A DNA stretch of 17,854 bases from NCBI GenBank assembly GCA_003990745.1, contig RBNI01002657.1, forward strand, positions 1 to 17,854, in the 5' to 3' direction. A program made the translations under genes and the position numbers. The notes under the pieces are model-generated. The model was not told the origin of the DNA. It ran no database searches and saw only the letters and a program-made list of their open reading frames with translations. The stretch is from Jimgerdemannia flammicorona. Lineage: Eukaryota; Mucoromycota; Endogonomycetes; Endogonales; Endogonaceae. Below are positions 7,160 through 16,509 of the stretch, piece by piece; the stretch's first letter is position 1; every line of letters starts with the position of its first letter.

Positions 7160-7590
7160 ATATTGTAAATAAGTAGAGAGCAAAGAAGAGTACTATTTAT
7201 TACTCCAGATAGTATGTATTTATGCATTGAAATCAGTGATATAATTAAGAGTGATATAGTCATATATATATAAGCCATATAAGTTACAAATTATCAAGAT
7301 ACAAATAATAAGAATTTCAATACTTTTGCCCAATGAGGTAATAAGAATATAAGAATGTAAGAAACTGCAATAAATCAAGAAATAACTACTAATTAATCAT
7401 AAATAACCTAAAAAGAATACTATCTACATATACTTAAAATATAAGAAAATATAGTAAAAATATATAATATAAATAGGTCTTATTGGTAAAAAAAACTCAA
7501 ATATAGAGAAAATGAAATAGATTGATAAATAACTATAATATTTGAAGATTACTTAGCTAAATACTGATATATTGATAGAAATATTCATTT
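7160..7590 (-). repeat. AT-rich 3' flank of the copia relic, possible decayed LTR
   Basis: This follows, on the minus strand, the end of the copia RNase H frame (about 7600). In an intact copia element the polypurine tract and 3' LTR lie here. No LTR partner is visible because the 5' end of the element lies to the right of the recognisable pol or outside the window. The stretch has no coding content. Confidence 0.3.
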
Positions 7591-7599
7591 CTTGAATAT

Positions 7600-8851
7600 A
7601 TTATTTAAATTTGGATTCTGAAAAAACTTTGGTAAGCAAATCTGCAATTATATACTCTGTGGAGATATATACTTCCTTATATAATAATACTATATATCAA
7701 TATACTTTATTCTGAAATGATATACTAGATTATTTATTATAATAATTATAGACTAATTATTCTGATAGATGAGTATAGAGTATTATTTCTAATTAAAGCT
7801 AAGCTTCTTTAATAGTTAATATAGCTAAATGACTTCATTTATTATAGTAAACAAAGTCTGCTATTCAGTCTATATAGAAGAGATTATTATAGAAGACTGC
7901 TTATATATTTATTATAAAATAGTAGACTCTTTAATAGTAGACTCTTTATTAATATAAAAGAGATATTCAGTTATAAATTTGTAATTATTCAAGTCTTCAG
8001 CCCAATTAGCATAATATATATATATCAGATAGCTATATATTATTCTTGCTATTACTCTTGCTTGATCTACTAAGAGTAAGCATATTATATACTATTTCTT
8101 TCATATATCTAAAAATTCTCTTAATAGTGCTTTAATATAAATTATTATAGTAAGAAGAGTATTGTATTATCTTATTTATAGTATATAATATATCAGACCT
8201 TATTCTAAGTATTAGATATATAAGAGAACTGACTTTTTATTAATAAAGAATATTGGTATAGTTGTTATTTTTATTAGTCTCAAACTTTATAAATATATCT
8301 ATAAGAGTATTAATAGACTTATATTCACTTATACTAAAGCATTCTAAAATTATCTAGATATATATTGCTTATGAGAGATATATCATATATACTTCTATTA
8401 TATCTAATTGATATCTCTAATAGAAAAAATATATCACTCATATCTATCATCTTGAATTCTTAATATAGGGCTTCTTTAACTCTATTAAGCCTATTTTTGA
8501 TAGTAATGATAATTATGTTCTCTATCTATATATCTATAAATACTATACTATTATTATTATAATACTAGATATTTATTAATTCTTTTATTTTATAATTATA
8601 CTACTTATTTGATATTATATAGTCTCTTATATAATATATATATTAGGTTGTTCTGACCATTATATCATTATAGCTGGTGAATATATAGTTTAGTATTGAT
8701 ATATATCTCTATTTAGGAATACTATCTTTATATTTATCTAATAGATTTTCAGATCATATAGTATAGTAATTATAAGAAGTTTCTTAATGAAGTAAGTTTA
8801 AATACTAAAGAGAAGATCTTATCACAGTCTATACTTAATCTTATAAGTATT
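7600..8851 (-). pseudogene. Ty1/copia pol relic: reverse transcriptase and RNase H part
   Basis: Reading the minus strand from 8851 down and ignoring many stops, copia landmarks appear in the right order. The reverse transcriptase entry is CDKIFSLVFKLTSLRNFL (typical FSPVVKLTSLR). Next come VKEALY-EFKMIDM, IRSDILYTINKIIQYSS with TIKRIFRYMKE, and YANWAEDLNNYKFITEYLF (the GYSDADWAGD...STTGY region of RNase H). The end reads ISTEYIIADLLTKVF (typical ADxLTK). Stops fall where Gln, Trp or Arg would be expected, as produced by C-to-T or G-to-A changes. The frame breaks off at 8851, where the tyrosine-recombinase element is inserted, and resumes at 15154. It is dead and encodes nothing. Confidence 0.85.
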
Positions 8852-9128
8852 ATAAGTAATATTAACTAAGATTATAAGTCAATAGATATGTAATAATTAG
8901 TTTACTTATAGTCATAAGTTAAGAGTAGGATATAGAGATCTTATATTGTATTTATATATCAGTTCTAAGTATTCAGTGTCAGAGATATTTAGTATCAAAA
9001 CAAAGGACAATTTGATGCAAATGATGTACTCTAGCTAATACTTGCTAAGATAGACATATACTATTTAGATACATATATTAGTCACTCAGTAAAATGATAC
9101 TCATTTACTTTATTACTTATTTCTTTTT
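8852..9128 (+). repeat. Split direct repeat A1
   Basis: This is 277 nt aligned without any gap to 14691-14967. Differences are spread along the repeat and nearly all are C/T or G/A transitions (the CTTGCTAAG/CTTGATAAG difference is a rare transversion). It starts ATAAGTAATATTAACT and ends in CTTATTTC plus T-run. Because B-type sequence does not follow it here, it is not an ordinary LTR. Confidence 0.9.
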
Positions 9129-9251
9129 TTTTTATATACTCCAAGTTATTAATATCTATATCCTATACCAATTTGACCCCTCTTCTTATGGTCAATATGA
9201 AATTAGCTTACTATCATACATACACCATACTAATCTCTCCTTTATCAAGCA
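9129..9251 (+). other. Leader of the tyrosine-recombinase element
   Basis: AT-rich sequence between A1 and the nested retroposon. It holds no recognisable coding motif. After removal of the retroposon it would continue directly into 10513 onward. Confidence 0.5.
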
Positions 9252-9261
9252 AGTTCTGTAC

Positions 9262-9268
<7 letters not shown>
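9252..9268. repeat. Left target-site duplication of the young retroposon
   Basis: The 17-mer AGTTCTGTACTTTCTCT is repeated exactly at 10496-10512, on either side of the poly(T)-led insert. Duplications of this length with a poly(A) tail are typical of target-primed reverse transcription. Confidence 0.93.
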
Positions 9269-9310
<42 letters not shown>

Positions 9311-10495
9311 GACTCATAGTTCCGTGGATTTTTATTGGAAGGGAACCTAGACTATATAGGCCAAAACCCTCCCCCACCACCCACCGAACAATATTCCCCC
9401 ATTAACCTAGACTACTAAATTGTCCAGTAGTCCCACTGCTCCAGCTATACCTGTCGAACACTGGCTATGTCGACCCCTATGATATAGACTAGACTTGTCT
9501 GCTCACCAGGGCTGGATCATCATTTACATACGAGAGCACACCTATGCGTCAGATCTAGCAGTGCTGGGACTGAATAAAAAATAGCCCCCTGAACCCCAAA
9601 AGAAAGTCTGAGGTAAAGAAAAAACCCCCAATCAACCAATAGAGAGCAAAGTGGATTCAAAGTGAGTGAGTAAAGGACTTACATGCAGCACCTTCCTCAA
9701 AGGACTTACACATGGGCTAGGGCCTGAAGAGACCCCACTCCCACTCCCCGAGCTTATGGGCTTCGATTACGTTGCCATGTCAGCTCTCGGTTCCAGTCGG
9801 GTACTGCCAAATGAGGAAGGTCCCACTCCCTAAGCCTGTGGGCCTCAATCACGTTGCCACATCAGCTCCTGGTTCCAGTTGGGTATAGCCAGGATGCCAG
9901 CCCCTGTACCACCCCACCCCCCACCAGCCAATCGAAAGGCCCCACCGAAATATTGTCTACCCCAGTCCCGATGACTGCCCCCAGCCTGGCACCCCACTGG
10001 TTTACCATAATTACCCTTCCTCCTATCTGTGATGGCCATCTCCCCTCCCATCCTGACATCACCTGAAAAGCAGTCACCTACACCAGAACCATGCTCGCCG
10101 GGAAGCTTGCCAAAGCCAGAGGGCCCCATTACAGGCACCAAGGACCTGCAGGTAACCTATACTGAGCACTTGATGCCCAAGGTCAGCTGACTCTCTACAT
10201 AGCCCGAGACACACCGAGACAGCATCTTGTTGGCAACGGCAAAAAGAAGAAGGCGCCACACTAAAATGGATGCACTCCAGATGCAACTGAAGACACCAGA
10301 AACTGTGAAAAAGTGGAGAAGACACTGATCCGACACTGATAAAGGGGCAACTCATCACCATTGCCCTCCTTCCACCATGCCTATATAGGCACAGCAAACC
10401 AACCTGAGGTAGAGGGGGTAATAATAGGGGAAAGGAGACTTGGAAGGTTGCCTACCAAACCTTGTGACTAGTAAGGTAGCGGAGAAAGGAGCATG
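9269..10495 (-). mobile_element. Young poly(A) retroposon, copy 1 (non-autonomous, unmutated)
   Basis: This is a 1227-nt insert read on the minus strand. It ends in a 38-nt poly(A) tail (plus-strand T run 9269-9306) with an AATAAA signal 24 nt upstream of the tail (9331-9336). It is flanked by a perfect 17-bp duplication. Its composition is normal to GC-rich with CpG kept, in sharp contrast to the AT-rich element it sits in. Two minus-strand frames of about 100 codons exist (10397-10074 and 10141-9845), but they show no reverse transcriptase, endonuclease or other domain. The element must therefore use enzymes from elsewhere, presumably a LINE. It could be a SINE-like family transcribed by RNA polymerase II or a retrocopy of a non-coding RNA. 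A mutated relative lies at 15312-16494. Confidence 0.88.
9739..9898. repeat. 82-bp tandem duplication inside retroposon copy 1
   Basis: Two adjacent diverged units start with TCCCACTCCCCGAGC (9739) and TCCCACTCCCTAAGC (9821). They share the GTTGCCA-TCAGCTC core and GGTTCCAGT-GGGTA. Retroposon copy 2 shows only one recognisable unit (about 15757-15825). The duplication therefore either arose in the lineage of copy 1 or was lost from copy 2. Confidence 0.75.
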
Positions 10496-10512
10496 AGTTC
10501 TGTACTTTCTCT
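10496..10512. repeat. Right target-site duplication of the young retroposon
   Basis: An exact copy of 9252-9268, AGTTCTGTACTTTCTCT. It marks the 5' end of the minus-strand retroposon at 10495. Confidence 0.93.
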
Positions 10513-11980
10513 ATAAGGGCTCTACCAAAGATACTGATGATACTACTATTATAGTATTCTATCTTGTGGACATTCAATCTCAAACTATCAAGAAAGATAC
10601 TGCAAACAGTTCTACTATATACTGCTCTATATATATTTCTACTAGCATGGTATCTAAATGGCCCAGCTCTATAATCTCCATCATTTTAGATGATATTATA
10701 GACTACTTTACTAAACAAGACTACTGTCTTAATGATCAACCTAATCTGTCTCACTCATACTTCTGCTTCTTAACTGATTTACTCATCACAACTCTCTTCT
10801 ACTAATAGCAATATTACTCTCAACCATACTGCTGCCTCATTCTCTACTGTCCCTTCTCTGTACATGCTACTAGATTTTAATATTGTGGCTAATAAGTTAT
10901 CATCTCTTTCTTTATTAGCTACAGTCATTTGGGGCATCAATATCTCTTTAAAGTAAAACCATATCAATCAATGTCTTCTGACTATAGTGGTCAACAACTT
11001 GTTCCCAGTAGTGGCTCTTGGTTGGTTGCTAGAATGCTATTTGACATCAGGTGTCCTATATATAACTACCAATTCATTGAATCTCTGGACAAATCAGATA
11101 TCTGCATTATTACTAAAAAAAGCTATCTCCCTATCCAAGAATCTTCCAGACATCTCTACCTTTATCTCCAGCCTACTTATATACTTCAGTATCATTCACA
11201 ATACTCATCTATAACTGACCAAACTCACACCTTTTCTCTCTTATACTATTGACTTTGTCTCTTTAGCAGTAATGTTACTTTGGCATATACTACCTAACTA
11301 CCATATTGCCTTTTACAATAAATATATTACTGAAGTCAGTCACAATGACATTTCAGCCATATAGTGCTATCATTAGACTAAATGCAACTCCAACCTATTT
11401 ATGTTCTTGAGTCTTTATTAAAAGCCACTAGTATCTGTCTCTACTGTAGCCTTATTTTCCAAATCATCATCTTATCTATACCAGATATCTTGCTTGACAT
11501 ATACTATTTATAGCCCCAGCCTCTTCAAACTTCTATCAGTATGCTATAACTATAATAGCTCCCTTCTTGATAGCACTCCAATGTAAGACCCCAGCTACTA
11601 TTAGTACAAATATATTTATACTCATATATGTTTGAATTATAGCCCCAATTACCCTTGGCTAGAGTATTCTGACAACTCTTTAAAATAACTCTGAGCATAT
11701 AATGTCCACCAGCAATACCCTTCTCTAACCAGCTCAGAACATCTGTCTTTATTACTCCCTCTCTATTCTCCTTATTGCTATTACCTATAAAATCTAAGCT
11801 TACTTCCCTCCACTCTCCTCTGTCCTCTAACCAGCTGTCTGGATGATAGCTTTTACCATATACCCTGACTAGAACCTCACTCACACTGTTATCAACACTA
11901 TTTTCCAAGATATTCTCATGAGCTTTAATAGTACTTGATACTGTTAGATCAAGGTTAACCACTAGTCAGCGACTGCTTAT
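10513..11980 (+). pseudogene. 5' coding region of the tyrosine-recombinase element (gag-like and start of pol), decayed
   Basis: The plus-strand frames are broken by many stops. In Ngaro elements a gag-like frame precedes pol, and position suggests the same here, but no zinc knuckle or other gag signature is legible. From about 11590 on, fragments resemble the segment that precedes the reverse transcriptase in this family (for example NYSPNYPWLEYSDNS). An uninterrupted minus-strand frame at 11525-11962 is a by-product of C depletion on this strand, not a gene. Confidence 0.5.
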
Positions 11981-12009
11981 GCCAAAGCAATCTTTAAGAA
12001 TATCATTCA

Positions 12010-12640
12010 GAAAGTAGCTGCTAGTTATATCTGCAGTCCATTCTCAATCCCACCATTCTCTCTATTTTGCTCCTTACCTCTGAGCATAGTTACTAAGAAG
12101 AATTCATTGTCTAAATAGCAATGTATCTATAATCTCTACTGCCCCAATATAGCCCCTCTATCAATACTGATATTGATATAGATATCTACTATATATCCTA
12201 TATATATTTTGACAATGATCTGAATCTTATTTAGTACTTTGGTCAGGGCTGCCTACTTTCTAAGATTGATCTCATCAATACTTTTTATCATATATACATT
12301 TATCTATCAGATTGAGAATTACTTGGATTTGAATAGCTGAGATAATACTACTTTGACTGCTATCTCCCATTTGACACCAGCTCTTCTCTATTCCTATTCA
12401 ACATCTTTACTAAGCTGCTTATATAAATTGCTCATCACTAAGGTCTCCAATATCTTCTTCATTATATAGATAATTTTATTCTCACATTACTACTCAATAA
12501 TCTCCCCCTTGTATCCTCCAATCTCTCCCAGTTTCTTCACTTCTGTCATTACCTTAAATTGATAACACAACTGTAAAAAATCATCAGATCATCAATGTGT
12601 ATCATCTTTCTGAACATTGAACTAGATACAGTTACTATAG
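12010..12640 (+). pseudogene. Reverse transcriptase relic of the tyrosine-recombinase element
   Basis: Motifs are legible in order on the plus strand. CSPFSIPPFSLFCSLPLSIV then TKKN (typical GPFxxPPFP...SPLGVVPKK) at about 12034-12099 is followed by LLSKIDLINTFYHI (KxDLxxAFxxIPI) at about 12252-12296. Then come ELLGFE and YYFDCYLPFD (LLGFxW...YYxDxxLPFG), and SSLFLFNIFTKLL. The catalytic box reads YIDN at 12463-12474, where the family has YLDD; the second Asp has become Asn through a G-to-A change. With several in-frame stops the domain is dead. These motifs separate it from the copia relic on the other strand. Confidence 0.85.
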
Positions 12641-12929
12641 AGATCTATCTTTAGCTAAAAAAACACACTGATATTATGGATGAGCTTTGCTGATAGTCTT
12701 TCTGACATATCTGCTCTTGAACAAAGCTTAAATCTCTTATTGAGTTACTGAGTTTTACCTGCAAAATCATCCTATCAGACTGACTATTCCTATAGTACTT
12801 TATCAATTACCTATCAACTAACTGATTCACTATTATGCTTAATAATAAATTCCAGACTAATATTTAGTAGTAGATTACATTTTTATTACATTGGAATAGT
12901 GTCTCAGTATTTCACTCTACTAACTAGAT

Positions 12930-13370
12930 AGCTGCCCTAGATACTTATATCTGGATAGATACTAGCAGCAAGATAGACTTGGGTGTCTATTTAGAGGATA
13001 AATAGTTCATATTCCCTTGGTCCACTACAATGCAATATCTCAACATTCAATTTAAAGAACTATACTATCATTTTGACTGTTGCTATATGGGGTCCACTTT
13101 GGACATTCAACTATATTCTACTCTATACTGACAACCAGACCATCTTATATATCATCAACTCTAACACTACTACTACCCCCACCCTCCTTGAACTGCTATA
13201 TCATATCTCACTACTAATGGTATAATATACCTTCTACTTATATACTATATATATCTCATCTCAAGACAATAGCATACTGATGCCCTCTTACTTGCTGATT
13301 TGACTTGTTTTCACTCTCTCACCTTCTTTACACAATCACTCTCAATGCTAATAGGATCTACTGATATTCC
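12930..13370 (+). pseudogene. RNase H relic of the tyrosine-recombinase element
   Basis: WIDTSSKIDLGVYLED at about 12950-12999 fits the WxDASxxGxGxYL start of the RNase H found in DIRS/Ngaro elements. NIQFKELYYHFDCCYMGSTL follows at about 13042. DNQTILYIINSNTT plus PTLLELLYHI at about 13132-13210 matches the DNxxxVxxINSGTS region. SSQDNSI...ALLLADLTCF near 13257-13306 matches HxxSxDNxxADALSR in shifted frames. Stops and frameshifts interrupt it. Confidence 0.75.
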
Positions 13371-13559
13371 CATCTTCTACCCCTCATAGTCTTCTTCCTT
13401 GTGTTCAATTTGGCAAGATTGACATATCAATTGTACTCATCTGACCAATAGAGCTTTCTCTAGTTCTGTACTCTTTATACTCTAACCAATCAACCCACTC
13501 TCCTTATATCTAAGTTGGTGCTGATATGCTGAGTTTTCTCATTAGCCCTTTATCATCTT

Positions 13560-14345
13560 ATACTGACCACTATCAATAAGTGCCTGTCAGCAGTCTATTC
13601 TCTATATATTGACTCCAGTTTGTCTGATCCATTAGTGGGACTTCAACAACTGCCCAGGATCCTTTATAGTATCAAGTAGTAGCTGAGCATATATAATACA
13701 TAACCTCAATTCTCCTTTAAATCTAGCTGCCTCTACCATTTACTTCTATATCTCTAGCTGAATGGTAATGCCCCTGATCTCATATTTGTGGCCACTATTA
13801 TACTTGCTTACTTTGATTTTCTTTATTTAGGAGAAATTACTTGGGACTATCCCTTTGACCCTATAATACATGTATTCTGAGATTGTATATTCTTTTTTCT
13901 CTCTCTCACTCTCCTCTCCTATATCATCCTCACACTTCTCTCTTCCAAAAATCAATTATTTTCAACAGAAAATCTCAGTCTACATCTCATGGAAATCCCC
14001 CAGCATACTCTACACTATTGCTTTACTTTATCATCTATTTCTCTCCTTCCTAGCACCCAATGATACTTCACTTTTCTCTCTATCCGACTGATAGGCATTC
14101 TCTTGGCATTGGCTAGTAGACTGCCTACAGTCTCTATTATCTCATATTGGTCTCAACCTGTCTTTATACTGAGCATAGCTTCTGAATAGGTACTACATTT
14201 AACAGGTCTGGCTGATTATGAAATCCAAATCTTGGACTATTGGTTGAGTAATAATTCTACTCCTACATTCATATGCTCATCTCCCACATTCTCTCTCTCC
14301 ATTCTTCTGCTATACTCAATACCTGTCTTCTCTACTAGATTTGTC
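13560..14345 (+). pseudogene. Tyrosine recombinase relic with catalytic Arg changed to stop
   Basis: The C-terminal catalytic part is legible. WLVDCLQSLLSHIGLN at 14110-14157 is followed by EHSF-stop-IGTTF at 14171-14194, the equivalent of the GHSFRIGAAT box (HxxR) of DIRS/Ngaro and other tyrosine recombinases. His is kept (14174-14176), but the Arg codon CGA reads TGA (14183-14185). WLI lies just downstream (about 14210), and a tyrosine-containing YSYIHM at about 14258-14275 is near where the nucleophile is expected. The N-terminal part is too decayed to place. This enzyme class integrates circular cDNA by recombination instead of by a DDE integrase. Confidence 0.8.
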
Positions 14346-14508
14346 TAATCACTCATCAGCCCAACTACTCATCATCCTCTCTGACCCACCAGGCCACATG
14401 TTGCTCCATTATACTATACTGCCCACATCTGTCTCTAATGACTGCTTATTGCTATATTATTTTTTCTCTACCTCTGCTACTATATATATACTATCTTTCT
14501 TCTGTTCT

Positions 14509-14690
14509 TCTTTCTCTCTCTTACTATATGTATGTAGTATTCTTTTCTTTATTTGGAATATTTTATTTGAAGTAAACTTTATAGCTCATTTTTTTTTTGT
14601 ACTCTTTCTTTTTTCAGACTTCTCAAATAAGATATATATATATATATATATCAGATTTGGGTTTAGATATTAGTTGCATAGAAATATTGA
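14509..14690 (+). repeat. Split direct repeat B1
   Basis: Related to 14986-15153. Both begin with TTTCTCTCTCTTACTAT-like sequence, contain ACTTTATAGC, then TTTTTCAGACTTC-CAAATAAGA, a run of TA repeats, and end TATAGAAATATT. It abuts A2 directly. Confidence 0.8.
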
Positions 14691-14967
14691 ATAAGTAATA
14701 TCAACTGAGATTATAAGTCAATAGATATATAACAATTAGTTTACTTGCAGTCACAGGTTAGAAGTAGAATATAGAGGTCTTATATTATATTTATATACTA
14801 GTTCTAAACATTTAGTACCCAAGATATTTAGCATCAAAGCAAAGAACAATTTGATATAAATGATGTACTCTAGCTAGTACTTGATAAGATAGACATATAC
14901 TACTTAGATACATACATTGGTCACTCAGTGGAATGGTACTCATTTACTCTACCACTTATTTCTTTTT
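14691..14967 (+). repeat. Split direct repeat A2
   Basis: Gap-free match over 277 nt to A1 at 8852-9128, with almost only transition differences. In the Ngaro layout it is sandwiched between B1 and B2, as here. Confidence 0.9.
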
Positions 14968-14985
14968 TCCACCCTCTCTTCTCTC

Positions 14986-15153
14986 TTTATTTCTCTTACT
15001 ATTTCTATACTTATATATCTCTATACTGGACTGGACTTTATAGCCCTTTCTCTTTTCATACCCTTTCCTTTTTCAGACTTCCCAAATAAGACATATATAT
15101 ATATATATATATATATTAAGTTTAGATTCAAGTATTGATTATATAGAAATATT
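14986..15153 (+). repeat. Split direct repeat B2, 3' end of the element
   Basis: The counterpart of B1, ending TATAGAAATATT at 15153. Immediately beyond it the minus-strand copia frame resumes. The internal TA repeat (about 15095-15116) is longer than in B1. Confidence 0.8.
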
Positions 15154-15308
15154 TATCATAATAATAATATGAGCTTTATATTATTCTATATTTTTATCAA
15201 TATTATATTTTATCTAATATACTCAATAGGATCTGATTGCTTGACAGTTTAATAGAAGTGATACTAGATTCTATATACTATTCTCTATAAGTGAGATATA
15301 TTTTTTAT

Positions 15309-15311
<3 letters not shown>
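15154..15311 (-). pseudogene. Ty1/copia pol relic: N-terminal reverse transcriptase segment
   Basis: On the minus strand this short segment reads AIRSY-VY-IKYNIDKNIE-YKAH, the decayed form of the copia KWVFKxKYNxDGSIERYKARLV segment. Stops replace Trp and Arg codons. Its continuation, CDKIFSLVFKLTSL, lies at 8851 downward, on the other side of the 6.3-kb insertion. On its other side it is cut by the retroposon at 15312. Confidence 0.8.
15297..15311. repeat. Probable left target-site duplication of retroposon copy 2 (mutated)
   Basis: TATATTTTTTATTGA compares with TATATTCTTTATCTA at 16495-16509: 12 of 15 positions agree and two of the three mismatches are C/T. The position is exactly where the duplication should be, but low complexity makes it less secure than that of copy 1. 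Confidence 0.55.
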
Positions 15312-15356
<45 letters not shown>

Positions 15357-16494
15357 AACTCAATATCTTACAGATTTTTATTAAAAGAGATTCTAGACTA
15401 TATAGGCCAAAATTCTCCCCCCCCTCACTCTCTTAATCTAGGATAGCTATATATCTAGCAGCTCTATTATATTAGATACTATAGGGTATAAATTATCTTA
15501 TATCTCATTCTATATACTATACTCTTTCTATTATCAGAGAGAAAGTTACTAACAACTAAAAGAGTAAGCTCAAAATTCCAACATATATATAAGACTATAT
15601 CAAAGTTAAACAGTAAAGCTTCTACTACCTCAAATAGAGTGCTAGATAAATAAAAAATCTCTCAAAAGATACTAAATATTGAGTAAGATCTGATTCTCTT
15701 CAATAGAATAAGTAAAGAACTTACATATAAGATGAGAGAAGACCTCTAATATTCCATTACTCAAGTCTATAGGTCTCAATCACATTACTATATCAGCTCT
15801 TAATTCTAGTTAAGTATAGTCTAAATACTTAATTTGAGTAGTCTTGAACCTCTCAACAATCTCAAATAACTAGAGTCTAATCTTATAGATTACTGAGAGC
15901 TGTCAAGAGTGATATATATCTACTACTTAACTATTCAGTACTAATTAGAAGACACTACTTATATAGTGTCTATAATAACTCTAATGACTATTACTAGTCT
16001 AGTATTTAACTAGTTTACTATTATTGCTCTTCTGCCTATCTATGATAGCCATCTCTTCTTTTATCATAATATTACTCAAAAACAGTTACTTATATCAGAA
16101 CTATACTCATCAGAAAGCTCACTAAACCTCAGAGGGCTCTACTATAGATACTAAGAACCTATATAATTTATACTAGTATATAATACTTAAGATCAGCTAA
16201 CTTTCTATATAGTTTGTAATATATAGAGATAATATCTTATTGATAATATAAAAAAAAAAAAGGCACTGCACTAAAACAAATATATTCCAAATATAGTCAG
16301 AGGTACTAGAAACTATAAAAAAGTAAAGAAAGTATCAATCTAATACTAATAAAGATGTAACTCATCACTCTTGCCTCTTTTTTACTATCCTATAAATTAA
16401 CCTAAGATAGAGGAAGTGAAAGTTGTAAAAAAGAGATTTAGAAGGTTGTCTATTAATACTTTGTAACTAATATAGTAGTAGAAAAAGAAGTATT
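15312..16494 (-). mobile_element. Poly(A) retroposon, copy 2 (heavily mutated)
   Basis: This is homologous over its length to 9269-10495, starting with a 41-nt T run (15312-15352) and the reverse of AATAAA (15377-15382). Shared anchors include CTAGACTATATAGGCCAAAA and AGAAGGTTGTCTATTAA near the far end. Compared with copy 1, C is replaced by T and G by A throughout, in CpA, CpG and CpC contexts. It is thus the RIP-like derivative of the same family. It lacks the second 82-bp unit and carries some extra sequence after about 15835. It is inserted in the copia relic, between the RT segment and the integrase-side segment. Confidence 0.85.
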
Positions 16495-16509
16495 TATATT
16501 CTTTATCTA
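16495..16509. repeat. Probable right target-site duplication of retroposon copy 2
   Basis: TATATTCTTTATCTA, the partner of 15297-15311 with three mismatches. It begins exactly where homology with retroposon copy 1 ends. Confidence 0.55.

Larger units (their letters stand above)
8852..15153 (+). mobile_element. Tyrosine-recombinase retrotransposon relic (Ngaro/DIRS type), nested in copia
   Basis: This 6.3-kb element has the arrangement A1 (8852-9128), internal region, B1 (about 14509-14690), A2 (14691-14967), B2 (about 14986-15153). These are the split direct repeats known from Ngaro elements. The internal region carries relics of reverse transcriptase, RNase H and tyrosine recombinase on the plus strand. 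The copia frame flanking both ends continues across the insertion, which fixes its borders to within a few bases. I see no target-site duplication, as expected for recombinase-mediated insertion. Of the 6.3 kb, about 1.24 kb (9269-10512) is a later retroposon insertion with its duplicated target. All domains contain stops, so the element is inactive. Confidence 0.85.

Noticed and set aside
6847..7278. Minus-strand open frame with a long Phe-Ile repeat
   Set aside because: It is the translation of (AAAAAT)12 plus the adjoining minisatellite.
9845..10397. Two frames of about 100 codons in the retroposon as protein genes
   Set aside because: No domain or codon pattern is visible, and in the mutated sister copy nothing indicates that a protein was conserved; kept only as a remark under the element.
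11525..11962. 145-codon minus-strand frame
   Set aside because: It lies antisense to the decayed pol of the tyrosine-recombinase element, and depletion of C on the plus strand removes stops on the minus strand; no domain.
13870..14673. Plus-strand frames of 73 and 110 codons as independent genes
   Set aside because: The first is part of the tyrosine recombinase relic, the second runs from its end into repeat B1.
8852..14967. Pair of LTRs of a copia or gypsy element
   Set aside because: The right repeat is flanked on both sides by a second repeat (B1/B2), and the internal motifs are those of a tyrosine-recombinase element on the plus strand; the copia motifs lie outside and on the minus strand.
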